Both the position numbers and the translations under genes were made by a program. A stretch of 20,777 nt of DNA from an uncultured Lachnospiraceae bacterium. GTDB taxonomy: Bacteria > Bacillota > Clostridia > Lachnospirales > Lachnospiraceae. Under the pieces are notes generated by a model. That model ran no database searches, was not told the origin of the DNA, and saw nothing but the letters and a program-made list of their open reading frames with translations. This document shows, piece by piece, positions 1-6,343 of this stretch. The DNA is taken from the NCBI GenBank assembly GCA_934351765.1, contig CAKRJM010000011.1, forward strand, positions 1 to 20,777, written 5' to 3'. Numbering within the stretch: the stretch's first letter is position 1; every line of letters begins with the position of its first letter.

Positions 1-983
1 GTCACATCCGTAGCATAATTCATGGCAAACTGCTCCATGGCCATTTCATTGGTAAAAACGTTCACCGTAACACCGGTATCGTCCTCATCGAAGAATGTCA
101 CCTCTGTGCCAAACAGGTCAATGACATCACTGATCATGGCTTTTGGCACTCGAAACACTGCCCGGACATTGCCGCTGGCATACATATAGGGATGCTCTTT
201 CATGTAAGTGGCAAGATCCAATGTCTGTCCATTGGCCCATTTCAGATGGTCAAAGGGCTTGACCGGCTCATCCAGAATTTTCAGATCCATAATGCGGTCC
301 AACCGATAGTTGGAAATGTCATCGTACTTGTCATAGTTGCAGATCAGATAATATTTCCCCTCCTTGACCGCCATTTGATAAGGAGAAATCATGTACACCC
401 GTTCCGTGCCGTCGGGCCTGGTTTTGATATGGCAGTGCTTATCCGTTCCATACTCCAGATACTTAAAGCTGACCTTTCTTCCCCGGCTGATAGCCTCGTC
501 CAGCAGGTCAATAGTCAAAAACAGCTGCTTGTTGTCGGTCTTGTCATCCGGCAGCCAGGCAATATGCTTTACACGGCTGCGGAAATACACATTGGACAAA
601 CGCTCCAGCTTCCCCACCAATTCCCTGCACTGGCTGTATGGGATGTGCTTGGAAAACAGCAGGCTGTCAATGAGCAGCCGCAGTTCGCTGTCGGTGAAAT
701 CCCGTTCCAGATAGAAATCCGACCACAGGTAGCTCTCCTCCGGCTGACCGGTTTTCGGATTTGGCACCATGCGAATGGATTCACTGTATTCGATGTCATA
801 GCCGCAGTCCATCAGATTCAGGATATTCCGCCGGATGGCCTTACGGTCAGCGGCCATATCATATTCCGTTTTCAGGATTTCAGCAATGTCTTTCTGGCTC
901 AGACGGTGATCCTTATCGGAATATTTCCGCAGAATGTCAAGAATATTCATAATCAACAGTTTTTTCGGTTGCTTGACGGACAT
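1..983 (-). CDS. WYL-domain transcriptional regulator (3'-truncated by window edge)
   Basis: This is a cytosolic DNA-binding regulator of the HTH-WYL (YafY-like) type; WYL domains usually sense a nucleic-acid or small-molecule ligand. The ORF runs off the window and 327 residues are visible. Residues about 8-70 form a winged HTH (LSQKDIAEILKTEYDM, then a recognition helix around ADRKAIRRNI). Residues about 160-235 form the WYL domain, with the core YQMAVKEGKYYLICNY followed by SNYRLDRI, which supplies the family's basic residues. A C-terminal WCX-like part starts near residue 270. The ATG at 983 has a GGAGG site 10 nt upstream and a good promoter in front. It lies 60 bp downstream of the acetyltransferase gene. 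Its target is not visible; WYL regulators often control accessory or defence loci, and the following genes lie outside the window. Confidence 0.9.
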   Translation of the reverse strand, partial: MSVKQPKKLLIMNILDILRKYSDKDHRLSQKDIAEILKTEYDMAADRKAIRRNILNLMDCGYDIEYSESIRMVPNPKTGQPEESYLWSDFYLERDFTDSELRLLIDSLLFSKHIPYSQCRELVGKLERLSNVYFRSRVKHIAWLPDDKTDNKQLFLTIDLLDEAISRGRKVSFKYLEYGTDKHCHIKTRPDGTERVYMISPYQMAVKEGKYYLICNYDKYDDISNYRLDRIMDLKILDEPVKPFDHLKWANGQTLDLATYMKEHPYMYASGNVRAVFRVPKAMISDVIDLFGTEVTFFDEDDTGVTVNVFTNEMAMEQFAMNYATDV

Positions 984-1020
984 AAGATCAATTCCTCCGC
1001 TCTTTTATCGACCTGATTCG

Positions 1021-1049
1021 ATTGTAGCATTACCAAACATATATCACAA
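1021..1049 (-). promoter_or_regulatory. Sigma-A-type promoter of the WYL regulator
   Basis: Read on the minus strand: TTGTGA, 17 nt, TACAAT. The -35 box overlaps the stop codon of the upstream acetyltransferase gene, and the -10 box is about 37 nt before the WYL start codon. This suggests the regulator can be transcribed independently of its neighbour. Confidence 0.6.
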
Positions 1050-1700
1050 GTATGTATCTTTCTTTTCCAGAACGACATAATCATATACCTTCGAATTGTC
1101 CGGAATATCTTCGACAACAACCGTTCCTGATGAAATGTAAACATTATTTCCGATTGTAACTCCAGGCATAACTTGAACTCCTGGCCCTATGCTGACATTA
1201 TCGCCAACTGTAATCGGGCGGGCATATTCCAATACGGAAGCGTAATGTGATAAATCAATCGGATGTTCGGCTGTATAAACTCCACGATCAGATGTAATAA
1301 AAACATAATCGCCGCCTGTCATCGGGTATGCATATTCTAATCCCTGATTTCGAAGTGATAAATCAATCGGACGTCCAATTGTATAAAAACCACAATTCTG
1401 TCCAATCCAGACATTATCGCCAAATGTTACTTTCGCCCAGTCATGAATAACAAGATTTGTCTCAGCATGAAAATTTTCCCCAATTTCAATGTTGCAGCCA
1501 TAATCACACCAAAATGGTGCTGTAAAACAGAACTTGTTCTTTGTTTTTCCCAACAATTGCTTCATAAATTTTTCATCCTCTTTTAACCACCGCTGATTGA
1601 ACTGATAACAGAGATCTTTCGCCTTGGCTCTTGCATCTAAAAAAAATCCGACTTTACCTGCATAAGGCTTTTGTTTTTGCATTTTTTCCTTTTCTGTCAT
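1044..1700 (-). CDS. Sugar O-acetyltransferase (Maa/LacA/NodL-like hexapeptide protein) with internal duplication
   Basis: Family members transfer acetyl from acetyl-CoA to a sugar hydroxyl (maltose, galactoside, Nod factor). The start MTEKEKM is the classic N-terminus of this family and has an AAAGGAAAGG site about 12 nt upstream. An ATG 17 codons further out (1751) lies in a short repeat and is less likely. An N-terminal Mac-type helical segment is followed by a left-handed beta-helix (CDYGCNIEIG, VTFGDNVWIG, PITVGDNVSIG, PGVTIGNNVYI). The usual family length is about 185-200 aa and this one is 218 aa, because a 36-residue unit (two beta-helix coils) is duplicated in tandem. The catalytic His is kept only in the second copy (TAEHPID); the first copy has Arg there (TIGRPID). 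The usual GNPxR near the C-terminus is absent (VYDYVVLEKK). It may be active, altered or decaying. Confidence 0.85.
   Translation of the reverse strand: MTEKEKMQKQKPYAGKVGFFLDARAKAKDLCYQFNQRWLKEDEKFMKQLLGKTKNKFCFTAPFWCDYGCNIEIGENFHAETNLVIHDWAKVTFGDNVWIGQNCGFYTIGRPIDLSLRNQGLEYAYPMTGGDYVFITSDRGVYTAEHPIDLSHYASVLEYARPITVGDNVSIGPGVQVMPGVTIGNNVYISSGTVVVEDIPDNSKVYDYVVLEKKDTYL
1206..1421 (-). repeat. 108-bp in-frame tandem duplication inside the acetyltransferase gene
   Basis: Two adjacent 108-bp units (1314-1421 and 1206-1313) encode 36 residues each. Three GDxVxI motifs are exactly 36 residues apart (GDNVWIG, GDYVFIT, GDNVSIG). YTIGRPIDL aligns with YTAEHPIDL, and LEYAYP with LEYARP, at the same period. 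The DNA copies still match at most positions but have clearly diverged, so the event is not brand new. Confidence 0.85.
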
Positions 1701-1746
1701 ACTTGTTTTATTCCTTTCCTTTACAGCTTTTTTCATCCCTTTTCCT

Positions 1747-1769
1747 ATCATTCCATCATTCCATCATTC
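1747..1769. repeat. Short 8-bp tandem repeat upstream of the acetyltransferase
   Basis: ATCATTCC is repeated almost three times (two perfect units plus seven matching bases). It lies about 50 bp upstream of the chosen start codon, in the 5' region of the gene. On the minus strand it creates several closely spaced ATG and GGA triplets. It could be a slippage-prone spot; no function is proven. Confidence 0.6.
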
Positions 1770-1842
1770 AACCGATCCGTAAAACTTTAAAATCTCCCAT
1801 CTTTACAGATACATCTGCATTTCCGAATATAAGCAGATACCA

Positions 1843-3324
1843 TTATCCATTTATAAATTTGTCATATTCAGGTAACCATTTTAATTTTACTCTTCCCGAT
1901 ATCCCATTTTTTTGTAAAATAATACATTCTTCGTGATTCCAGTTTTCCCCCACGTTGTCAAGGTAGTATTCACACCGTCCATACGGTCCAAAAAATATGA
2001 TGTCATCTATATATTGGCTAAAGCAAACATCGGATATCATAGCTACTTTACGATATTCAATTACTCTGCTCATATTGGAGCATAAAACAATCGGAACATC
2101 TATATTTTCGGCCAGGTGCTTTAATCCGGATGCGATATCCATAGATTCCTTTTCTCTCGAACATGAGTTTTCGTCTTCAGGATACCCTCTCAAGAGTTGC
2201 ATATCATCGATAACAATCAATCCAAGTCCATATTCCTTTTTATAGTTTTCACATTTATCCTGTAGCTCCTGAATATACATCCACGGTTTGTCATCAATAA
2301 TCAAATGTAATTTTTTGTTGAATAGAACCTCATCCGTTAATTCCTTCCATCCCAATTCAGATAAAGAAGGTATACCGGATAAAGCGTTCACTCCATATTC
2401 CATCGAATTTAAACAATTGACCGTCTTCTCTTTCGCAGCTTCTTCACTAATTATTAGTGTAGGAATCTTCATACGGCATGCGACCTGTTGTGCAATGCCC
2501 AATGCAAGCTTGCCTTCATAACTGATAGTCCTCCCTCCTATCATAATCAGCTTTCCCGGCTGCAACAGCGAATAGTCTTTCTTTTTTCTTCTTATTCGAT
2601 TGCTATTTCTCCACTCATCAAAACTGCTGTCAACATCTAATTCTTTAAACTTCATATCATTACAAAGCAGGTAGATCAATCTGCTCTTGTGGGCAATATC
2701 TAATTTTTTGATCTTTGTATCTCCGCAGCTTAAACAAAGTAAGCTGGTATTATTGGTAATATCCAGATTTTCGATTCCAGTATGATTACAATGCAAATAT
2801 ATCAGACGAGTGTTCTTGGAAATATCCAGATCCTCAATTTCTGTACCGGAACAATCCAGATAATACAAAAAAGCGTTTTTAGAAAGATCCAGGTTCTTAA
2901 TCTCGGTATTATTACAATGCAAATCCTCCAGCCTAATATTCCTGGTAATATCCAGTTCTTTGATTTTTGTATAAGAGCAATCCAAATAAATCAATGAAGC
3001 ATTCTTAGAAACATCCAGGTTTTTAATTTTCGTACCGCAGCATACTAATCTTTTTAATCCGCAAAAGAATTCGATTCCTTTCAAGTTTGTAATTTTATCA
3101 TTAAATGAAACATTTACTGATCGTACTTTGTTAATTTCTTCTTGACATAAAAATCCAGCACCATTGTTATCGAAATTCCTTGACACATACTCCCGGAACC
3201 CTTCATCGGGGAAATTGACCGCATTGATTTCCACATGATTTACCGCTGCTGTAACTACGCTGTTATCACTGATTCTGATCTCTTTATTCAATTGTTTTTC
3301 CTTTCTTAAACCTGATTTGTCCAT
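1843..3324 (-). CDS. Leucine-rich-repeat / DnaB-helicase-C-like fusion protein
   Basis: Not a gene I can name. From the ATG at 3324 it is 493 aa. ATG 3348 or TTG 3369 would add 8 or 15 residues, and no ribosome site is decisive. The N-terminal part (about residues 30-100) has the FPDEGFREYV plus EF-hand-like DNNGAGFLCQEEI segment seen before bacterial LRRs. About residues 103-228 are six 21-residue LRRs of type LDxSxNxxLxxLxCxxTxIxx with a Cys ladder. About residues 249-493 resemble the DnaB/RecA-like helicase C domain: LLQPGKLIMIGGR, ISEEAAKE, GLIVIDDMQLL (Walker B), DVPIVLCSNMSRVIEYR and ILQKNGISGRVKLKWLPEY. The Walker A region is GGRTISYEGKL, with two extra residues and Leu in place of Ser/Thr, so ATP hydrolysis is doubtful. 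No signal peptide is visible. It follows the 111-aa gene closely and its DNA is AT-rich, suggesting acquired DNA. Confidence 0.85.
   Translation of the reverse strand: MDKSGLRKEKQLNKEIRISDNSVVTAAVNHVEINAVNFPDEGFREYVSRNFDNNGAGFLCQEEINKVRSVNVSFNDKITNLKGIEFFCGLKRLVCCGTKIKNLDVSKNASLIYLDCSYTKIKELDITRNIRLEDLHCNNTEIKNLDLSKNAFLYYLDCSGTEIEDLDISKNTRLIYLHCNHTGIENLDITNNTSLLCLSCGDTKIKKLDIAHKSRLIYLLCNDMKFKELDVDSSFDEWRNSNRIRRKKKDYSLLQPGKLIMIGGRTISYEGKLALGIAQQVACRMKIPTLIISEEAAKEKTVNCLNSMEYGVNALSGIPSLSELGWKELTDEVLFNKKLHLIIDDKPWMYIQELQDKCENYKKEYGLGLIVIDDMQLLRGYPEDENSCSREKESMDIASGLKHLAENIDVPIVLCSNMSRVIEYRKVAMISDVCFSQYIDDIIFFGPYGRCEYYLDNVGENWNHEECIILQKNGISGRVKLKWLPEYDKFING
2641..3018 (-). repeat. Six 63-bp leucine-rich-repeat coding units
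   Basis: Six successive 21-codon units encode LDVSKNASLIYLDCSYTKIKE-type repeats, with partial units on both sides. The DNA copies are diverged but keep the 63-bp period. The Cys in each LxC position is conserved throughout. This is protein-level repetition, not a CRISPR array. Confidence 0.85.
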
Positions 3325-3389
3325 TATATTACTTGTTCCGCCAATCATAAAATTTCCATATCCGCACAAAATCGTTGTTCAAACTATTT

Positions 3390-3725
3390 TTATGGATCAT
3401 CATCAAGATAACATTTGTAATGTTCACTATGATCCATTCGTATAACCGGATTTTCCCTGATGTCAAACTCCGTTTTGATCTGATGTACGAAAGACAAATC
3501 CACATGCGGACTCATGTAGATCACCGGCCGGTTTTTATTTGTAACATCGACCCTGCCGCGGGGATAATAGTTATACGGTTTGCTGCATTTTGGAGGTTTT
3601 ACATTCTCCCAAAGCTTCTCATGGTTAAACGTTGTTCCCGACTTTGCCACTCCGATTTTCTCATTCCCTTTAAATGGAAATGCCCATAATTTCCCTTCTA
3701 TAACCCAGAATACCCCTTTATACAT
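3390..3725 (-). CDS. Conserved-looking hypothetical protein (111 aa), partner of the LRR-DnaB gene
   Basis: This is a small, probably cytosolic protein with no signal peptide or membrane segment. It opens MYKGVFWVIEGKLWAFPF and carries a striking aromatic and basic core, VAKSGTTFNHEKLWENVKP followed by KPYNYYPRGRVDV, then YMSPHVD and a C-terminal HSEHYKCYLDDD. The AAAGGA site 8 nt before the ATG at 3725 supports the start. The NYYPRGRV stretch has the look of a nucleic-acid-contacting or small enzymatic fold, but I do not recognise an assigned domain. It ends 20-65 bp before the LRR-DnaB gene, depending on that gene's start, so the two probably form one transcript. I have a sense of similar clostridial hypotheticals but cannot name a family. 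Confidence 0.75.
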   Translation of the reverse strand: MYKGVFWVIEGKLWAFPFKGNEKIGVAKSGTTFNHEKLWENVKPPKCSKPYNYYPRGRVDVTNKNRPVIYMSPHVDLSFVHQIKTEFDIRENPVIRMDHSEHYKCYLDDDP

Positions 3726-4063
3726 GTTGGTTTTCCTTTCCCAAAAACTTCTTCACCATTTCTTATAAAACCATACCGTTTCCTGAACTTTGCATGGAAT
3801 CGCGGATAGCACATGCCAAGTCTTTTTCTATCTTAATCAATTCCATGAGACAAAATGGGTGCACAAAAAATCCTGCTTGCAGGATTTTGCGGCTGGCTGC
3901 AAAGCAGCAATCTTCCGCTCTGCCGCAGTGCGATCCACGCGGAGCATTTTGGGTTTTATATGACGTACTTTTCTATGAAACAAAAAACAGCCGCCATGTT
4001 TCCATGACAACTGCCTTTTGTTTTACCTGCTCGGGTATATCGCCCGTGCATCATCTTTTTCTT
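3726..4063. other. Non-coding interval with inverted repeats, downstream of aspS
   Basis: There is no credible gene in these 338 bases. It contains an 8-bp inverted repeat, CATGGAAT (3793-3800) and ATTCCATG (3840-3847), the terminator-like hairpin at 3867-3888, a CTGC-AAA-GCAG mini-hairpin, and a GC-rich stretch around 3905-3945. The promoter of the 111-aa gene must lie near 3730-3790, but no convincing -35/-10 pair is seen. Confidence 0.6.
3861..3888 (-). terminator. Probable intrinsic terminator after aspS
   Basis: A perfect 10-bp inverted repeat, AAAATCCTGC / GCAGGATTTT, with a 2-nt centre at 3867-3888. On the minus strand it is followed by further T residues (GGATTTTTTG). It lies about 175 nt beyond the aspS stop, which is rather far, and the A/T-rich arms make it partly symmetric. 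Confidence 0.55.
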
Positions 4064-5809
4064 TTAATCTCTTACCTTAATATGAACCTCACGAAGCTGC
4101 TGTTCGGTCACTTCATTAGGTGCGCCGCACATCAGATCCTGAGCCGTTCCGCTCATGGGGAATGCGATGATCTCGCGGATGTTCTCCTCGTTGCGCAGCA
4201 GCATGATCATACGGTCTACGCCGGGTGCCATGCCGGCATGAGGCGGAGCACCGAACTGGAATGCATTATACAGCGCTCCGAACTTGCTCTTTAAGGTTTC
4301 TTCATCATAGCCGGCGATCTCGAATGCCTTTACCATGATATCCATGTCGTGATTCCGCACGGCACCGGAGGACAGCTCCACACCGTTGCAGACAATATCA
4401 TACTGATATGCCAGAATATCCAGCGGATCCTTGGTATTCAGTGCTTCCAGGCCGCCCTGAGGCATAGAGAACGGATTATGGGTAAAGCCGATCTGCTTTG
4501 TCTCCTCATCCAGCTCATACATAGGGAAATCGTTGACATAGCAGAAACGGTATGCGTTCTTTTCAATGAGATCCAGACGCTCACCCAGCTCGTTCCGGAT
4601 CTGTCCGGCATACTTGGACGCACGCTCCTCGTTGTCTGCGATGAAGAAGATCACATCGCCGGCTGTCAATCCCGCCAGGGAAGCCAGCTCGCTCTTCATC
4701 TCATCAGGAATGAATTTATCGATGGGACCCTTGTAGGAAAGATCCTCTCTTACCTCCAGGTATCCCAGGCCGCCCATACCGATGGACTGTGCAAACTTCA
4801 GAAGCTTCTCATGGAAGCCCTTGGAAAGCTGTGCATGAACCTTTAATGCACGAACCGTCTTCTTATGGAACGGCTTAAAGGTACAGCGCTGGAAAAACTC
4901 GGTCACATCCATGATCCGGAGCGGGTTTCTCAGATCCGGCTTATCGGAGCCGAACTCCAGCATGGCCTGCTTGTAGCTGATCACCGGGTAAGGAGCTTCC
5001 GTAATGGAATAGCCTTCCGGTGCAAATTTCTTAAAGGTGGCTGTCAGCACTTCCTCACCGGCGCGGAATACTTCCTCCTGATCAGCAAAGCTCATCTCAA
5101 AGTCCAGCTGATAGAACTCACCCGGAGAACGGTCGGCTCTTGCGTCCTCATCACGGAAGCAGGGCGCGATCTGGAAATACTTGTCGATGCCGGACACCAT
5201 CAGAAGCTGTTTGTACTGCTGAGGTGCCTGGGGCAGCGCATAAAACTTGCCCTTATACTTTCTGGACGGAACAATATAGTCTCTCGCACCCTCAGGGGAG
5301 GAAGCACAGAGGATCGGAGTCTGGATCTCCACAAACCCCATCTCCGTCATCTTTTCCCGTAAGAACCGGATCACCTCGGAACGGAACAAAATGTTGTCCT
5401 TTACTTTGTGGTTTCTCAGATCCAGGTAGCGGTACTTTAACCGCACATCCTCGCGGATTTCCTTGGAGGTCGGAACCTCAAAGGGCAAATCCCGGTATAC
5501 TTTTCCGAGAATCGTGATCTTATGAGCCTCAAGCTCAATCGTTCCGGTGGGAATTTTCGGGTTGTAGGTTTCCTCATCCCGGTGCTCCATGAGTCCCTCA
5601 ACGGAAATACACTCCTCTTTCCGGATTCCCTTTAACAGCTCCGTATCACGAAGCACTACCTGCATCATGCCGTACATATCCCGCAGATCGATGAAAGACA
5701 CGCCGCCATGGTCACGGATATTTTCTACCCAGCCTGCCAGCTTTAAGGTGGCTCCCACATCGCCTTCGGTTACCTGGCCGATGTTCTTTGTACGATATAA
5801 CTGTGACAT
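4064..5809 (-). CDS. aspS: Aspartate--tRNA ligase, bacterial type (possibly non-discriminating Asp/Asn)
   Basis: Charges tRNA-Asp with aspartate in the cytosol; in species without AsnRS it also makes Asp-tRNA-Asn for GatCAB. It is 581 aa, full length for the bacterial type. It has an N-terminal OB anticodon-binding domain (LAGWVENIRDHGGVSFIDLRD, residues 24-44), class II motif 2 (FRDEDARADR, about 218-228), an inserted GAD domain (about 290-400), and motif 3 with GAPPHAGMAPGVDRM (about 520-534). The start at 5809 has AAAGGAG 7 nt upstream. At the position reported to separate discriminating from non-discriminating bacterial AspRS it carries His (H34, RDHGG) rather than Leu. The second diagnostic site is Glu80, neither the Lys nor the Gly I recall. 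It is controlled by the T-box at 6006-6268. No hisS or gat genes are adjacent. Confidence 0.97.
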   Translation of the reverse strand: MSQLYRTKNIGQVTEGDVGATLKLAGWVENIRDHGGVSFIDLRDMYGMMQVVLRDTELLKGIRKEECISVEGLMEHRDEETYNPKIPTGTIELEAHKITILGKVYRDLPFEVPTSKEIREDVRLKYRYLDLRNHKVKDNILFRSEVIRFLREKMTEMGFVEIQTPILCASSPEGARDYIVPSRKYKGKFYALPQAPQQYKQLLMVSGIDKYFQIAPCFRDEDARADRSPGEFYQLDFEMSFADQEEVFRAGEEVLTATFKKFAPEGYSITEAPYPVISYKQAMLEFGSDKPDLRNPLRIMDVTEFFQRCTFKPFHKKTVRALKVHAQLSKGFHEKLLKFAQSIGMGGLGYLEVREDLSYKGPIDKFIPDEMKSELASLAGLTAGDVIFFIADNEERASKYAGQIRNELGERLDLIEKNAYRFCYVNDFPMYELDEETKQIGFTHNPFSMPQGGLEALNTKDPLDILAYQYDIVCNGVELSSGAVRNHDMDIMVKAFEIAGYDEETLKSKFGALYNAFQFGAPPHAGMAPGVDRMIMLLRNEENIREIIAFPMSGTAQDLMCGAPNEVTEQQLREVHIKVRD

Positions 5810-6005
5810 TTGTTTTCTCCTTTAAATAAGTTTTTTCTTTGTATATCGGATTGCTCCGCGCGGCACGCTCCCGCAATCCTCGGCTCATTCGTAATCCGCT
5901 CATTTTTCTTTGAAAAATGGCTTCTTACTCATGATCCGGCGGGTCTCAAGGTCCATGGTTTCTGCAGGCAAGCCTGCGAAACTCCTGGACTTTGATTCCC
6001 TGATA
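5810..6005 (-). other. Long spacer between T-box terminator and aspS, with a strong hairpin
   Basis: Almost 200 untranslated bases separate the T-box terminator from the aspS start. They include a long imperfect hairpin at 5951-5990: GTCCA, then GTTTC, then GCAGG-CTTG-CCTGC, then GAAAC, then TGGAC. A second inverted stretch (GATTGC at about 5847, GCAATC at about 5873) encloses a GC-rich core. No U-tract follows, so neither looks like an intrinsic terminator. Confidence 0.55.
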
Positions 6006-6268
6006 TACAAAAATACGGCAAATCAAGTCCCGCCTGTCCTCTTCAGGACGAACAGTTTCCTGTCCGCGGTGCCACCTGATTTACCGTTTTCGGTCTCTCT
6101 TCTCCCGGTTTACGCCCGGATACGTCGCCCATACTGCCCTGCCCTCCGCAGGGGTTCCGTTTGCAGCTCCCGGGTGTTATTCAGATCCATTCACTTTACG
6201 AAGCTCCCACCTTACCTCCGCTCTCTGGAAACGATAATGGAACCTACTTCTCCCGATCAACGCTTTTC
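6006..6268 (-). promoter_or_regulatory. T-box riboswitch leader of aspS, specifier AAC (Asn)
   Basis: This is a cis-acting RNA that binds uncharged tRNA and prevents termination. Visible on the minus strand are the AGTAG element near the 5' side of Stem I, the AGAGAGCGG segment, and the 3' side of the specifier loop GAATAACACCC. There, the triplet before ACC is AAC at 6176-6178. The T-box proper is AGGTGGCACCGCG (6065-6077). The terminator pairs CGGTAAATCA (6077-6086) with TGATTTGCCG (6016-6025), followed by a T-rich tract (6006-6014). The variable T-box base (TGG-C-ACC) would pair with a G discriminator, which suits tRNA-Asn or tRNA-Asp. An Asp gene would normally show GAC in the specifier. 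Confidence 0.9.
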
Positions 6269-6274
6269 TTCCAT

Positions 6275-6303
6275 ATTTTAGCCTACTGCTTCTGCTTTGT
6301 CAA
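6275..6303 (-). promoter_or_regulatory. Promoter of the T-box/aspS transcript
   Basis: Near-consensus on the minus strand: TTGACA (6298-6303), 17 nt, TAAAAT (6275-6280). Transcription should begin near 6268, just before T-box Stem I. Confidence 0.85.
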
Positions 6304-6343
6304 CCCCGGAAGTTCGCTGTTTCCGAATCCAAACTTCGTTATT

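Noticed and set aside
192..1016. 274-codon plus-strand open frame opposite the WYL regulator
   Set aside because: The minus strand encodes a well-formed HTH-WYL protein with promoter and ribosome site; the plus frame is a shadow.
2641..3018. Regularly spaced 63-bp repeats resembling a CRISPR array
   Set aside because: There are no unique spacers; the period is 21 codons and the repeats encode LRRs in one frame.
4864..5362. Plus-strand open frames of about 165 codons opposite aspS
   Set aside because: They are antisense to an unambiguous aspS and show no domain pattern.
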